Source: Panulirus ornatus
Taxonomy: Eukaryota > Arthropoda > Malacostraca > Decapoda > Palinuridae
NCBI RefSeq assembly: GCF_036320965.1
Contig: NC_092250.1
Span: 18,869,117 to 18,933,116, forward strand
Length of the DNA stretch: 64,000 nt
Direction of reading: 5' to 3'
Shown here piece after piece: positions 48,648 to 59,667 of this stretch. Position numbers and translations under genes: made by a program. Each line of letters begins with the position of its first letter. The stretch's first letter is position 1. The notes under the pieces are model-generated. The model was not told the DNA's origin. It saw nothing but the letters and a program-made list of their open reading frames with translations, and searched no databases.

Positions 48648-48985
48648 GTATCGTACCGTCGCAACCACGGATCCTACTGTCGTAACCAAGGTTCGTACCG
48701 TCGTAACCAAGGATCGTACCGTCGTAACCAAGGATCGTACCGTCGTGCTTAAGAATCGCACCGTCGTAACCAAGGATCGTACCGTCGTATTCAAGGATCG
48801 TACCGTCGTGCTTAAGAATCGCACCGTCGTAACCAAGGATCGTACCGTCGCAACCACGGATCCTACTGTCGTAACCAAGGTTCGTACCGTCGTAACCAAG
48901 GATCGTTCCGTCGTAACCAAGGATCGTATCGTCGTAACCAAGGATCGTACTGTCATTAAGCATCGTACCGTCCTGATTAAGAAGT
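48648..48985 (+). repeat. Palindromic 21-bp family, GTAACC variant array
   Basis: About 15 units of ACCAAGGATCGTACCGTCGTA (21 bp) are interspersed with GTGCTTAAGAATCGCACC variants. The variants alternate, which suggests higher-order duplication (a block at 48648-48760 recurs at about 48830-48940). Long frames on both strands through this block are repeat artefacts. Confidence 0.8.
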
Positions 48986-49587
48986 TACACACATCCTTAA
49001 GAATTATATGAATAGTTTTTATGTTAGGTGTACAATTATGTCAATAGTTAGCGAAGTGGGTATATACCGGTACAGTAAATGGATAACGCTTAGGTTGTAT
49101 TCGTGGTTTCATAACCACAGGGAGAGATCCTTTCCTGTAGGCTAGTAAATATCTGTTTACAAATAACAGATGTTTACTTGTAAATCTGATTCATCTATGG
49201 TACAGGTGATCGACTTTGATGCATCCACAGATGCTAATTTCTGAGGGGAATATTCTTAGCATGAGTTTTTTTTGTAAGCAAGTTTTTGGCCATTCCATTA
49301 TGATGTAGACATCTTTCCTTTTTTATATGAAATACATTATTGTAGGTGTTGGGTTAGTGTCGATGGCAGACGCCAGAGGTCAGTGTATGGGGGGGGGGAG
49401 GGAAGGAGTCTTAGAAGAGCCCAGTGTAGTAGGTGATGACATGGGAGCGGCCCCCCCCCCTGCACGGGTGGGGCTGGTGTGGGAGGGAGGTGGAGGCCTC
49501 TCGTCGTCTTCGTCGCCTTTGCCACCGTCTTGAATTCACTGACCCGAAAATAAAAGAGCATCGCTACCATGAGCCGACGTGCTTGAG

Positions 49588-49589
49588 CC

Positions 49590-49623
<34 letters not shown>
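49588..49623. repeat. (GT)n microsatellite
   Basis: Uninterrupted GT dinucleotides. Confidence 0.97.
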
Positions 49624-49625
<2 letters not shown>

Positions 49626-49651
49626 GGACGGGAGCACCCAGCTTGAGGATA

Positions 49652-49868
49652 TGACGTCACACCTCCTGCTAGGAATGCTCTTATCTGCCGAAGGATCTGG
49701 TCGTCGTCTCTCCAGGCCGTCGTCAGTAGGTTTGGCTGGCTGGCCTGGATGAAGGAAGGTGTTGGTGCATAGCGATGATGACGATGTTGTCCCCGTGGTT
49801 CCCCATCTCTCTCCCCTATATGGCAGCCGTGACGTCACAAGGGTGCGACGGCTGGGGTTGTGACGTCA
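49652..49868. promoter_or_regulatory. Second cluster of three perfect CRE-like sites
   Basis: TGACGTCA at 49652-49659, 49830-49837 and 49861-49868. The last two are in inverted GTGACGTCAC/TGTGACGTCA contexts 30 bp apart. They lie about 3.4 kb downstream of the alternative first exon, within its first intron. Confidence 0.35.
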
Positions 49869-50118
49869 TTGTTCACGAGCGGAGGATGTCGTCAGCTGTG
49901 TGGAATTTGGCCGACATGAGCGGAATTCTTAGAAGGTGTTTTTGACGATGCAGATGACCTCTGACATACAAAGTCATCATGAAAAAGATAAATGTTCTCT
50001 TGTATAAGCGAGGCGTCCCCTCCCCACGTACAGCTTGAGGGTAAGAGGGCGCGAAGATAAATTGAATAGAGGATTATCCACTGATGTCGAAAAAGAAACT
50101 TTCCCTTGAAAACATGAA

Positions 50119-50338
50119 TTGGTACCTCCTGTCCTAGTTGAGAGTGGCCTTTCTCACCCCTCCGACTATCGTCATGTGTCACTCACGTTTACTATTTCCA
50201 AAGTCTTTGAATTCCCCAGCATTACCCATTTTTCTTTAAAAGGTGTCTTGAGTGACCGTGTCGTCTCTGATCATCAGTATGGCGTTCTCAGAGCCAGATC
50301 CACGGGTGATATCCTCTCCCATCTTGCTGATGTCTGGA

Positions 50339-50417
<79 letters not shown>

Positions 50418-50640
50418 AGGACACGACGTCGGGGTCTCCACGTCCCAGCTGTCCTCTTGTGGCTTTCCTCCGTGACTTTGTTCCCTCCTATCTAGCATCC
50501 TATCTGGCTGGTCTGTCTCAGTAATTGATGGATCAACCTTTCTTTGTGTATATATTGAAACTGATGTACCTCACAGTTTCTGTCTCGTCTCCCTCACTCT
50601 TAACTCCATTGTATGAAACAAAGTCTTTAGACCCCTTGAC
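50119..50640 (+). mobile_element. Non-LTR retrotransposon RT fragment split by a (TC)n repeat
   Basis: The frame 50119-50340 carries PSDYRHVSLTFTISKVFEF and SDHQYGVLRARSTGDILSHL, typical of the finger region of Jockey-like reverse transcriptases. A 73-bp (TC)n run (50342-50414) follows where the RT normally has a serine/leucine stretch. Frameshifted continuation after it gives SQLSSCGFPP and then an SLLSSILSGWSVSVIDGST-like stretch to about 50560. It is clearly a pseudogenised fragment without the catalytic aspartates. Confidence 0.7.
50342..50414. repeat. (TC)n inside the LINE fragment
   Basis: TC dinucleotides interrupt the reverse transcriptase frame. Confidence 0.98.
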
Positions 50641-51726
50641 ATGTATCAAGTAAGGCCTGACCTCTGTGTGGACTTCTGTCCGTGACTAAGATTAAGAAGA
50701 AAGAATGCTGTTTCTTGTGTAGTTTTGTTGCTAGTTTGCGTCGGTGGACATGACGGGTGTGCTGAGCAAGTGTATATGCGTGCATTCAGCAGTTCCTGCT
50801 TGACAGGCGCATAGCCTGCAGAGTTCTTGATCAGTAAGAGAATCAGGAGAGTTTTCCTTGTCAGGTGATCTATGTACAGTTCGTTGTCGGCAAGTGTATG
50901 GACAACTGACGTGTTTGTCATTCGGTGTCTTGTGTGCCCAACAGACAACAAGAGTTATTAGAAAGAAGCGTGTAACTGGCAGAGCTTCCTGTTGACACGT
51001 GTACGTAGAGTTCATCATTGTAGACTAATTTTGGTTTCAAAGCTCTTTGTCAGTAGGTATATAGTTAGATGAGTGACCTGGATGGAGAGTTTACTAAGCA
51101 GAGTTTTATGTTTAAAGGTGTTGAAGGGGGTAGGAGGGGGGGGCGGGGTAGAGTTCGCTTGCCAGGAGCAGTAATGATACAAGGAGGTATTTTTGTTCCT
51201 ATTTCATTTGCGATTGCAACTTGTAAGCTTGACACCACATTGTGTCTGGGCGGATCTGGCGTACCGCTAGTGGTACGTGTACCATCGCTCGCTGACCGCT
51301 CACGTACATATAAGTTTCCTCCACTTACAAAGTGTAGAGTCAGGAAAGTTTCTTGTTATAAGTAATGGTAGTTATATCCTTCGGGGTCGGTTTAGGTAGG
51401 ACGCGTGTGGCCAGGCGCGCTGATAGCCAAAGGCAGAGTTGCCTACTCCGTGGTGCTCAGGTTGATGAGGTGTCTCTTGACGTGTCGCCCGAGTGATAAT
51501 GCAATTCTCTGGTGTGTGTCTGGTGATACGTCAGCCAGCTCGTCCCTTCTGCTGATGTATCGGCCACCTGGCGCGATCCTAACCTGCCACCCGCGCCCAG
51601 CCGACTCAGGTATCTGAGCTTTTGATAACGTCTGTCAGGGTTCGACAACTCCCAAGATTCGTTGGTCGCGTCGTTTTCTGTGGCGGCTTGGACGTGTCTT
51701 CTCGAATGACCTTATTCCTTCGCACC

Positions 51727-51731
<5 letters not shown>

Positions 51732-51792
<61 letters not shown>
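51732..51792. repeat. (CT)n microsatellite
   Basis: Uninterrupted CT dinucleotides. Confidence 0.98.
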
Positions 51793-51795
<3 letters not shown>

Positions 51796-52631
51796 ATATT
51801 GTATTTGATTTATGGAAAAAAATATTCACCGGACCAAAACATAAGAAATGACCACAGCACAGACGTGTTGATGAGCCAAATCAGTCAATGATAGGGAGAA
51901 GGTTTGCTTGTCATCATGAAAAAGTGGTGAGAGGGTCACTTAATTCCTCCTAAGGTCATCTTCCCCCCCTCCAGGTCATGTTGAGGTCACACACACACAC
52001 CTAGACTGCGGTACCTGTAACCCCTTTGGTCATATGGTTTAGTCGAGGAACAGTAAATAGATAAATGAATAGATAAAGAAAGGTTTATTGAATATAGACT
52101 GCCATTTGGCAGAAACTACACAGTTGGGGATATTACTGATATTACACAACCGGGTGGTCATAATAATGAATTAACTAATTATAAAAGAGCTTAAGATCAA
52201 GTTAGAGCTTGATAATTACACCATTTGGAAAAGCTCATGGGTAAGGTACATGTAGATAGATAGACTGGCAGGTTTACTGGAATATTTACATAGCCATGAG
52301 TAAGGTTTGAAGAACAGTTGATCCACAATCCCCCCCCCCCCCCGACCTCTCCTATTCACCCATCTTCCACATCCACCTCCCCCTAGCCAAGCCCCGGCCA
52401 CCCTGTGGTGTGTGTTGGGTGGGGTTGGGGGGAGGAGGTGTAGATCCACCCCCCTTCATCAGCAAGTGTCGAGACGTTAGTCAACGGCCTGGAGACTGGC
52501 CACCTGACTGAGCAATACTGTCTCAGTACGTGGCGTCGAATCCCCCTCCCGCACGACAGCACTAATTTTGATCGCATCAGCACGGCCCATGATGGCACGG
52601 CGATGCGCCCGTAGACCGCAAATGCACTACC

Positions 52632-52765
52632 ATCGAAGCAGAACGGTACGACCCTTGGGTATGATGGTCTTTAACCGTATGACCTGACCCCTATAAGGAT
52701 CAGGTCAAAGGACAGGCAATACCACGCCCAGAGATCGTGCCGTCGTGGTCAAGGGTCGTAACCCA
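52632..52765. repeat. Palindromic 21-bp family, compact full copy
   Basis: The left arm GAACGGTACGACCCTTGGGT, a centre GACCTGACCCCTATAAGGAT plus CAGGTCAAAGGACAG (AGGTCAAAGGACA, 52702-52714), and the right arm GATCGTGCCGTCGTGGTCAA form a single inverted structure of about 130 bp. Confidence 0.7.
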
Positions 52766-53090
52766 TCTGATGCGAGGGATTAAGGATTCATCAGGACTTG
52801 GCCTTAATGTTTGTGTGGCCAAGTGATGAATATACCACGTTAAGATATGACTAGGTGTCGCGGTGAGGCTGGAGATGATGGATCGTATGTTTTTAATTAG
52901 TGGCAGTTAAACTATGGCTAGGTTGGTTTACAGATGTAGTGGCTACAGTCAGTCACCTGACCCATACAGAATCAGGACATGTAGGGGTGGAGTAGATAAG
53001 GCCATCTGACCCCGCGCGAATCAGGTCATGTCGGGTTGACCTCAGTGATCAACGAACTGTGTGTGGTATTGGGGGGACACCCTCCCTCAC

Positions 53091-53093
<3 letters not shown>

Positions 53094-53128
<35 letters not shown>
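53094..53128. repeat. (AC)n, last long microsatellite in the window
   Basis: AC dinucleotides; no dinucleotide run of comparable length is seen from here to 64000. Confidence 0.97.
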
Positions 53129-53130
<2 letters not shown>

Positions 53131-53661
53131 CGTTTGATCGGGTATTCTTGGTTAGCTTTTTTTTTCATATTCATTAGTGTAACGTAGAGGAAACACATAT
53201 CAGCACTAGAAACCTCACTTATTATTCGATGCAAAAGGGAATGAAATTCTTATTAAAATAGTACTGAATAACCACTAGGTCCCAGCGCTGTAGAATTATA
53301 AGATAATCAGTTATAACTTTATCGGTTCTATTGCCATTATTTTCATCTTATATTGATTTATATAATCGCCGCATCTGTAGTTTAAAGGGTTAACATTTGA
53401 TGATTGTTGTCAGTATTATGAGTTGTAGAAGTATCATTATTTTTATTATTAATGGTATTAGTAGTATTTTTAACTATTAATATTTCAGTTTTCTACAAGG
53501 CACAACTCGAATGAAGTGAAATATCTTTGCAACTCGAATGAAGGATCTCTTGTTTTGCACGCGCTATGTTTGTTTCTGTATTTCGAGTTACATTGCTGAC
53601 ATGTTATTTCTGGTGAGGTTCTCTGGTTACCCCAGGAGGTTGATGAGATGTGTTGTTGCAG

Positions 53662-53855
53662 GAGGAGAAGGCAAAGTGTGCGGGGAGTCGCGAGGGCTGG
53701 AGCTACCTGACGACGCGCTGCTCGGCCAGTTCAAACGGTCGGGTTCCGAGCGGCTGAAAGATGGCGCCAAGGCGATACTCAGGCGCATGGAGTCCCTCAA
53801 GAACAAGAAGAAAAAGAGACAGAACAGGGATGGTGTCGTTATTAGTAGTCCTAAG
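53662..53855 (+). CDS. cv-c: Exon 4 seen: linker with basic helix block
   Basis: The acceptor is GTGTTGTTGCAG before 53662 and the donor is AAG|GTAAGA at 53856. It starts with two bases finishing a codon, then 64 codons. Key stretches are ESRGLELPDDALLGQFKRSG, ERLKDGAKAILRRMESLKNK, a lysine/arginine run, and VVISSPK at the end. The ERL.DGAKA.LRRMESLK block and the following V-I-S-[SG]-P are shared with DLC1/STARD13. This is the first common exon for the SAM form and for the putative form starting at 46088. Codons are still GC-rich although flanking introns are already AT-rich. Confidence 0.88.
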
Positions 53856-54068
53856 GTAAGATGTGAAGAAGATATGGATGAAAGAATATAAGATTATAAG
53901 ATTGTAAGACAAATTTCTATCGTTATGGATTGCATTTTTCTCAGGTTTAAGCATTTCTATCATTATGGATCGTATTTTCCTCAGGTTTGAAGATGTTGAT
54001 CATGCATATATTGGACTGGTATCTAGTAATACCGAGTAGCTGATTATTATTTTGTTTTCATCTCGCAG

Positions 54069-54200
54069 TTGGTTGATGAGGCACACATGGAGGCGCGGGT
54101 GGCAGAGCTGGTATGTGTTGACATCTCTCCTGATGGTTCTCCTGAGCTCTCCTCCCGGGGCACCACAACCAGGGAAGTGCGACAGTCTACCCCAGGCGAA
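54069..54200 (+). CDS. cv-c: Exon 5 seen: linker
   Basis: The acceptor is TTCATCTCGCAG before 54069 and the donor is GAA|GTGAGT after 54200. It encodes 44 codons in phase 0 at both ends: LVDEAHMEARVAELVCVDIS, then PDGSPELSSRGTTTREVRQS and TPGE. The VISSPK..DE..........VDIS pattern across exons 4 and 5 resembles the corresponding DLC1 stretch ending in VEIS. No enzymatic motif is expected here. Because both ends are phase 0, skipping would keep the frame. Confidence 0.85.
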
Positions 54201-57200
54201 GTGAGTATCACTACCCACACTTTCATAAAGTCCCATAACCTATCTGTTTCTTGTGCACTTGCCCATTTCATGATGGGCATATATTTTTTTGTCCACACAA
54301 AACCTGCTTCAGTTTCTGATTCCTATTTGATCATGTTCGGATTTCCCATTTCATTACGCAGATTTGGAGGTGGAGCCAAATGACGTACCTTAACTTAAAT
54401 GCACAGGTTTCTCGGGAACTCTTTATTTTCCAGTTATCAGCGTAATCAATGCTAGTTCTATTGATGAATTTTATGAGATCGTCGATTCGCCAATCCTTGT
54501 TAGTTGTTTGGAGGTGAAACATATGCTTGTACATTTGTTTACGTATCCTCGATTGATATAGCTGATCATTGTGCTTATTCTTGAGATTTCTATGAATGAG
54601 ATTAGTCATTTTGCTAGCGCTTACCGCTTGTTCAGAAATTAAACCAAGTCACTTGTGCTAACACATACAAGAGCTTTTTTCTGACACTTTTATTAAGTCA
54701 TTTTTAATTTTGTTGATGCTTTGTCAGTTCTTAAGTCAACACTTGGCAGGTTTTTGCCAGCAGATTAAAGCAAGAATTAATCACCATTTCAAAACAAAAC
54801 TGATGGAGGCAAATTTTTTATATTTCTAAGCTTTCAAATATATATCTCAAACCCCACTTTCCATCCGGAACTACTGTACAGTGTTTAATTCACTTGTTTT
54901 AAGCTTATGTTCAGGAATGGAACCATGACTTCCATTCTTGCATCTTCATGTACTTTACTCATTTCATGTACTTTACTCATTTCTTTTCTTGTTTCTTAAA
55001 TTACTTTGCATGATTATCCATTTATTGATCTTAACCTTTTGATTTACATCCAGATTGCATATTCTTACATATATCAGAACATCCTATCCAGGCTATTCTA
55101 TTGGATTTTAAACTTTACTGTGTTTTTCAATTTTTATCATACTTGTAAAGATCACTTTTCTTATGTTGAAGGTTCCATCACAGACAAAAGACCACATCAA
55201 GGCAGGGCCTTAATTGAAATATAAAGAGAATTATGAAACAAAGAGAAGACAAGGGAAAGTATTTATGAATTTTGGAGAAAGTGAAAGGCTTGTTTTTTAA
55301 AATGTACCAGGTCATAATTATTGGGAAAAACATGAGAAGGTAGTGAGTTCCAAAGATTCGACATGTAGGGAAAGAAAGAAATAGGTATCAAAATGGTCCA
55401 CCCTCGAGTTGCCATTGACCACACAATAATCATGGGGCTGCAGCAGCTTGCCTAGTATTGTGTGTTCTAGCTAGTGGTTGGGGCACACAAGCCAGCAAAT
55501 ACCAAAGTAATACCAATAGAAGAAGAAAAGTGAACCAACATTGCGGCTTAGGGACTTAGGACAAAGGGGTCAAGTTTGAAAGTTAGCTTGGGACAGTATA
55601 TAAGTTGAATCTATTTTGACTCAACTCAGAACTAGAATCACCCCAAATATGAAAGCAGTACTTCATACAAGGATGAAATAATCCACCTAAATAAACAGAG
55701 CAGCTTTTCAGAAGAGAAATTTCGATATCTAAACAGGACACCCTGTTTCTTAGAGGCAGACTTAAGATATTCCTGTAATGTGGAGTTTCCAAGAAAGAGT
55801 GGATGTTACAATAATACCAAGTATGTTCTCTGAGTCAAGAGGTGGAATTATAGGACTGTGAAAGAAGAGACAATAGTTGTGAGAAGTTTTCAAGAGAGAT
55901 TGGTAGAAATTGAGTCTTGGAGGCATTAAACCTCACATGATTTTGTGTACTTCACTGAGATATCTTGTCCAAGTCTGAGTTTATTGAGGAAGCTGTGTCA
56001 AGACGAGATGCAGATCATGTGAGAGAAGAGGGAACAGAATTGAAGGATTTACATGAATGCATTGTTCAGTCATCACTGTATGAGTGCATTGGATTATTTG
56101 TGGAGAGGAAATCATTGAAAAAAGGAGAAAAAGTACAGGAGACAGAACAAAACCTTGAGGGACACTGCTGTTGATGAAAAAGGGGGGAGGCTGATCCATC
56201 AGCAACCACAGAGATAGATTAGCCGAAGAGGAAGCAATATATGAAGGAGCAAAGTGTGGGAGAGAAGCCAAAAGAGGGGAGCTTAAAGATGAGACCCTGA
56301 TGCCACACCTTGCCAAAGGATATGTCAAGAGCAACTACACAACTCCTCAAAATTTTTCAGGGATGATTACCAGACATTAAGATAGGAAGCCATATTGGTG
56401 ATCAGAGAGAAAACTGACTTTTGCAGGTTTTGAGGATAGGATATGGGAGTAGTGGAGGAATTCAAAGACTTTAGAAATGGTAAATGTCAAAGCATTAGGA
56501 TGATAGTTAGGGGGTCAGAATGGCCACCCATCTTAGGGATGGGATGTAACGATGCATGTTTCTAAGGAAAAGGAAAAGTTTGTATTTTTAAGCAGAAACG
56601 GAAGATGAGCAAGCATAGGTGCAAGTTCAAAGGCGCACACTTTCAGTTCACAGGGATGGTTGCCATGAGAATCCTTTTCTAAGGTTTATAGACAAAGCTA
56701 AATTTCACATCTTTTTGTCTCTTTAGTTGTATATGTCATATTATGGTTTTTTAACACTTGGTTTGTTGTTGGACGTTGATCAGGCATACTCATTATTCTT
56801 GGTATAAAAATTTTTGTTAGTTTGGGAGAGGTTGTAAGAAGAAAAAGTCGAATGTAAATGTGAACAAAAATAAGGTAATTAGATGCAGCAAGGGATGAGA
56901 CAGGATTGTTTGAGTGTAAGTTTAAACTGGGAGGGCATGGGAGAAGTGGAATGCTTTCTGTACTTTAAAGTGGATGTTCCAACAGATGGCACCATGGGAT
57001 TTGAAATGAGATTTTGGGTGGAAGAGTGATTTAAAATCTTGGGTTGCATTCAAGAATTATGTAGGAGAGGTCAGTGTTAGTGAGGGCAAAGAAAGGAAGT
57101 GTTTGGATGCACCAGAAGTGAAATACCTGAGGACGGTGTTGTAGTTGTGAAGGGTTGATAAGGTATGGGATGACTGAGAGTTGTGAGTTGTCTTGGTAAC

Positions 57201-58322
57201 CACATTCTTACTGAAAGGATCAACCAGGTTGTGCTGAAAGTTTGGATATATGGAGAGGATAAGCAAGATAGGACTAAGTGGATATATGTGAAAGAAAGGA
57301 GGGGAGGAAGGGAGATATGGTGCCCAAGGAGATAAGGGATGACCTAAAGAAAAAGAATGAATGGGGTCCTGAATATTCAGAAGGATGTTAAGCATGCTGT
57401 TGATAGAATGAATTGGATCGATATGATGTATTATGGCGGCCAACATGCAGCCATTGGGGTGAACCAGGACATTTAAAACAGTCATAGTAAACAGTGAAGA
57501 AATCTGTGGCACTTGGCTCCTGGATGGTAGCCTTTGGTTTTGTTTCATTTTCCATGAAAGCCATGGACTGTATATATGTGTAAATGAGGTCATTGTTAAT
57601 TTGTTCCTCACCTTATCTTGCCAAAGAGACGGATGCATTTAGGCATAAGAGAAATTTTTGTTGTAGTTCCAGGGATTCTATGCTTTTTTGTTTTAAATGT
57701 ATGTAAGTAATGTGTTGGGGCTGTTGTACCTGACCTGATGCACCCACTTAAATTTGGAATGGAGTAATTGTAATAGATAGAAAGAAATGTTCATTCATGT
57801 AATACATTCCGTACTGAATGATAAAGTGCATTGTACTACATCATCATCATGCATACATATTCAGACTCCCCAGTCTTCAGTACTTTCAAGGACTGACTTT
57901 TTATATTTTCTTGAAGTTATCTTTTTTTTTGACAATTTTTTCCCCTAACATATGTTTAATCAAGCACTCTTATTTCATATATTTTTCTTTTTCTCTAAGT
58001 GCACAAGTTTCAGTTATTTCTCATATTTGAAAACCAGACTGATATGTTAGTCAGGATTTGGTGTTATTTGGTAATTCTAACAGTGCCATTCAGTTTGAAC
58101 CATAATAAATGATACTAATGATGTTTTAAAGTGATACATGAGATACAGGTCAGACTTCCTTGTTTTTTCATGTTTACAATAATACTTTAAGGGGTCAGGT
58201 GTTTTAACTTTTCTTTTTCAGTGTATGATCAGTTTACTTTCATGTAGAGTTAAATATTACTTAGTCCTTACTGGTGATGGTGAATTGTGGTAGATGCAGC
58301 AAAAATAATTAATTTTTTGCAG
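54201..58322. other. Intron 5-6 (4.1 kb), mostly an old LINE
   Basis: AT-rich intron between exons 5 and 6. From about 55150 to 57640 it is a decayed minus-strand retroelement (separate entry). The rest, 54201-55150 and 57640-58322, is unique-looking AT-rich sequence with no microsatellite and no recognised exon. A 92-codon minus-strand frame at 54331-54609 was not recognised. Confidence 0.8.
55150..57640 (-). mobile_element. Decayed non-LTR retrotransposon (Jockey-like reverse transcriptase), antisense to gene
   Basis: Reading the minus strand, broken frames give fragments of one reverse transcriptase in order: an N-terminal part (57638 down to about 57060), TFTISKV around 56470, the SVPQGFVLSPVLFLLF core around 56200, a decayed active-site stretch just after it, a C-terminal HPCMKYCFHIWG block around 55660, and NLWNSLPSHVFPNNYDL ending in a stop around 55270. 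These are landmarks of the non-LTR RT widely seen in decapods. Many stops and frameshifts show it is dead. The clade (Jockey versus a close relative) is uncertain. It sits inside intron 5-6. Confidence 0.75.
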
Positions 58323-58532
58323 GATTCCTCATCTTTAGCTTCCGATCACTCCCAGACTTCCACCCCACTGTTTCGAGGGCGGCGGAGACGGAGATTTTGG
58401 CGGAGAGAAGGCAGCAGTCATGGTGGTGGGGAGGGTGGGGGAGGAGCATACAGTGATTCAGAGTGCTCGCCACCAACTTGGAGACACTACCTCACAGATG
58501 CCAACTCCAATAAGATGGCACCAGTAGGGCAG
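58323..58532 (+). CDS. cv-c: Exon 6 seen: Arg/Gly-rich linker segment
   Basis: The acceptor is TAATTTTTTGCAG before 58323 and the donor is CAG|GTAAGA at 58533. It encodes 70 codons, phase 0 at both ends. It begins DSSSLASDHSQTSTPLFRGR, followed by a basic run RRRRFWRRE, a glycine-rich patch, then SDSECSPPTWRHYLTDANSN. The serine/threonine start fits the DLC1 QTSSS...STP region; the Arg run and Gly patch look lineage-specific. The basic run could act in membrane or nuclear targeting, which is inference only. The exon is a symmetric cassette and could be skipped without a frameshift. Confidence 0.85.
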
Positions 58533-59122
58533 GTAAGAATTGTTTATTGCTTTGAAATGACTTTAGGAATCAAATTGTGGGAATGAATATATTTTATGTC
58601 CCCATGTAGCAAGTTCATATTTTAAGCCAGTTAGTTCATTTAGCATTAGTTGACGTATTGTATGAAATCCTTACACTTGTTTACTCATCAGCCTTATAAT
58701 GAAGATACCTTGTTGTCATTACTTATATGAAGTATATCTTCCCTCTCTTATTACTTCTTGTTTGGCAGAAATTTTTTACCTTTTGACGTAGTAATTCTCC
58801 ATACATTAATGTTGTAGTTTAACTTTTACTGATTATGAAAATCATTCAGGAGAATTGTTTAATAGTGAACGTGCATTGTCTGTAGACATATAAAGAGCTG
58901 TTAGGGTCTTATAGAATGCAAAAGTTCCAGGATATCTCTGATTGATGTGTTAAATAGATAGTAATTATCCAAAACATGATTGTTATCTGCTTTTTATATT
59001 CTTTGTATGGAAATATTGTTGTAACAAATAAAGCAAAGAATTATCTTTAGTTGTATATTGACAGTTTTCTGTCTGATAATGACAATCTTTGAAAGGTTGA
59101 TGTGTTTAATTCCACATTCCAG

Positions 59123-59270
59123 ACACCCTCACTATCACCTGAAAAGCGTACCAATAAGGCAGGTACAGGGAGGCAGTCTAGGGCAGGTCAGCTGCGACAC
59201 ACTGGCTCTCTTACTTATGGCAAAGATTCGCAAATTGCTCGAGATAACTTTCTTGCCAGCATAAGAGGCA
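59123..59270 (+). CDS. cv-c: Exon 7 seen: linker
   Basis: The acceptor is TTCCACATTCCAG before 59123 and the donor is GGCA|GTAAGG at 59271. It encodes 49 codons plus one base: TPSLSPEKRTNKAGTGRQSR, then AGQLRHTGSLTYGKDSQIAR and DNFLASIRG. It is a basic, serine-rich stretch with several possible Ser-Pro phosphorylation sites (SLSP). It has no domain I can name. It is placed in the gene by frame continuity with exon 6 (phase 0) and exon 8 (phase 1). Confidence 0.83.
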
Positions 59271-59667
59271 GTAAGGAATCATTTATCTTTGTTTTTATAA
59301 AACAGTTCATTAATCTGTTGCAGTGATATTTTAGTGTGGACATAATATCCTCTCTGTGTCTATCTATCTATATCTTTGACAGTCATTCCCTCTGTGAATT
59401 CCCTCAAGGGGATGACTGTAGGAAAAGTCTCCATAATTGGTTTACTCCAGTGCCATTTCTTTACCTATAGTGCCTTGCCCTTACTAGGCCATCCACAGAG
59501 GGCAACTTGAGTGCATAATGTTGTGTAATTCTATGCGGGAACTGAGCTCTCACGGGAAAAGGTACTAACAACAGTATTTTATTTTAATAAGATCCTGTCA
59601 TGCCAATAGATTTTTTTATTTTATTAGCATACACTTCTTATTATTAATGTGTAAAAAAAATTTGCAG

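Larger units (their letters stand above)
40754..53661. other. Intron 3-4 (12.9 kb)
   Basis: The largest intron of the gene, joining the SAM-side exons to the common exon at 53662. It contains a putative alternative first exon (46088-46265), two clusters of TGACGTCA sites, several copies of the palindromic 21-bp family, a LINE fragment at 50119-50640, and many microsatellites. Stretches 45000-46060, 46270-47450 and 50650-51720 show nothing I can name beyond chance frames. Confidence 0.7.

Noticed and set aside
48304..49011. Overlapping frames of 138-219 codons on both strands
   Set aside because: The 21-bp unit is a multiple of three and lacks stops, so both strands stay open by chance.
52900..53700. 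Possible assembly misjoin at the change from microsatellite-rich to AT-rich sequence
   Set aside because: The same gene's reading frame and phases continue from exon 3 (40642) to exon 4 (53662) and onward, in the order expected for DLC1 relatives.
54331..54609. 92-codon minus-strand frame in intron 5-6
   Set aside because: Composition is ordinary, but I recognise no domain and it ends in intronic AT-rich sequence; it may be a transposon scrap but cannot be supported.
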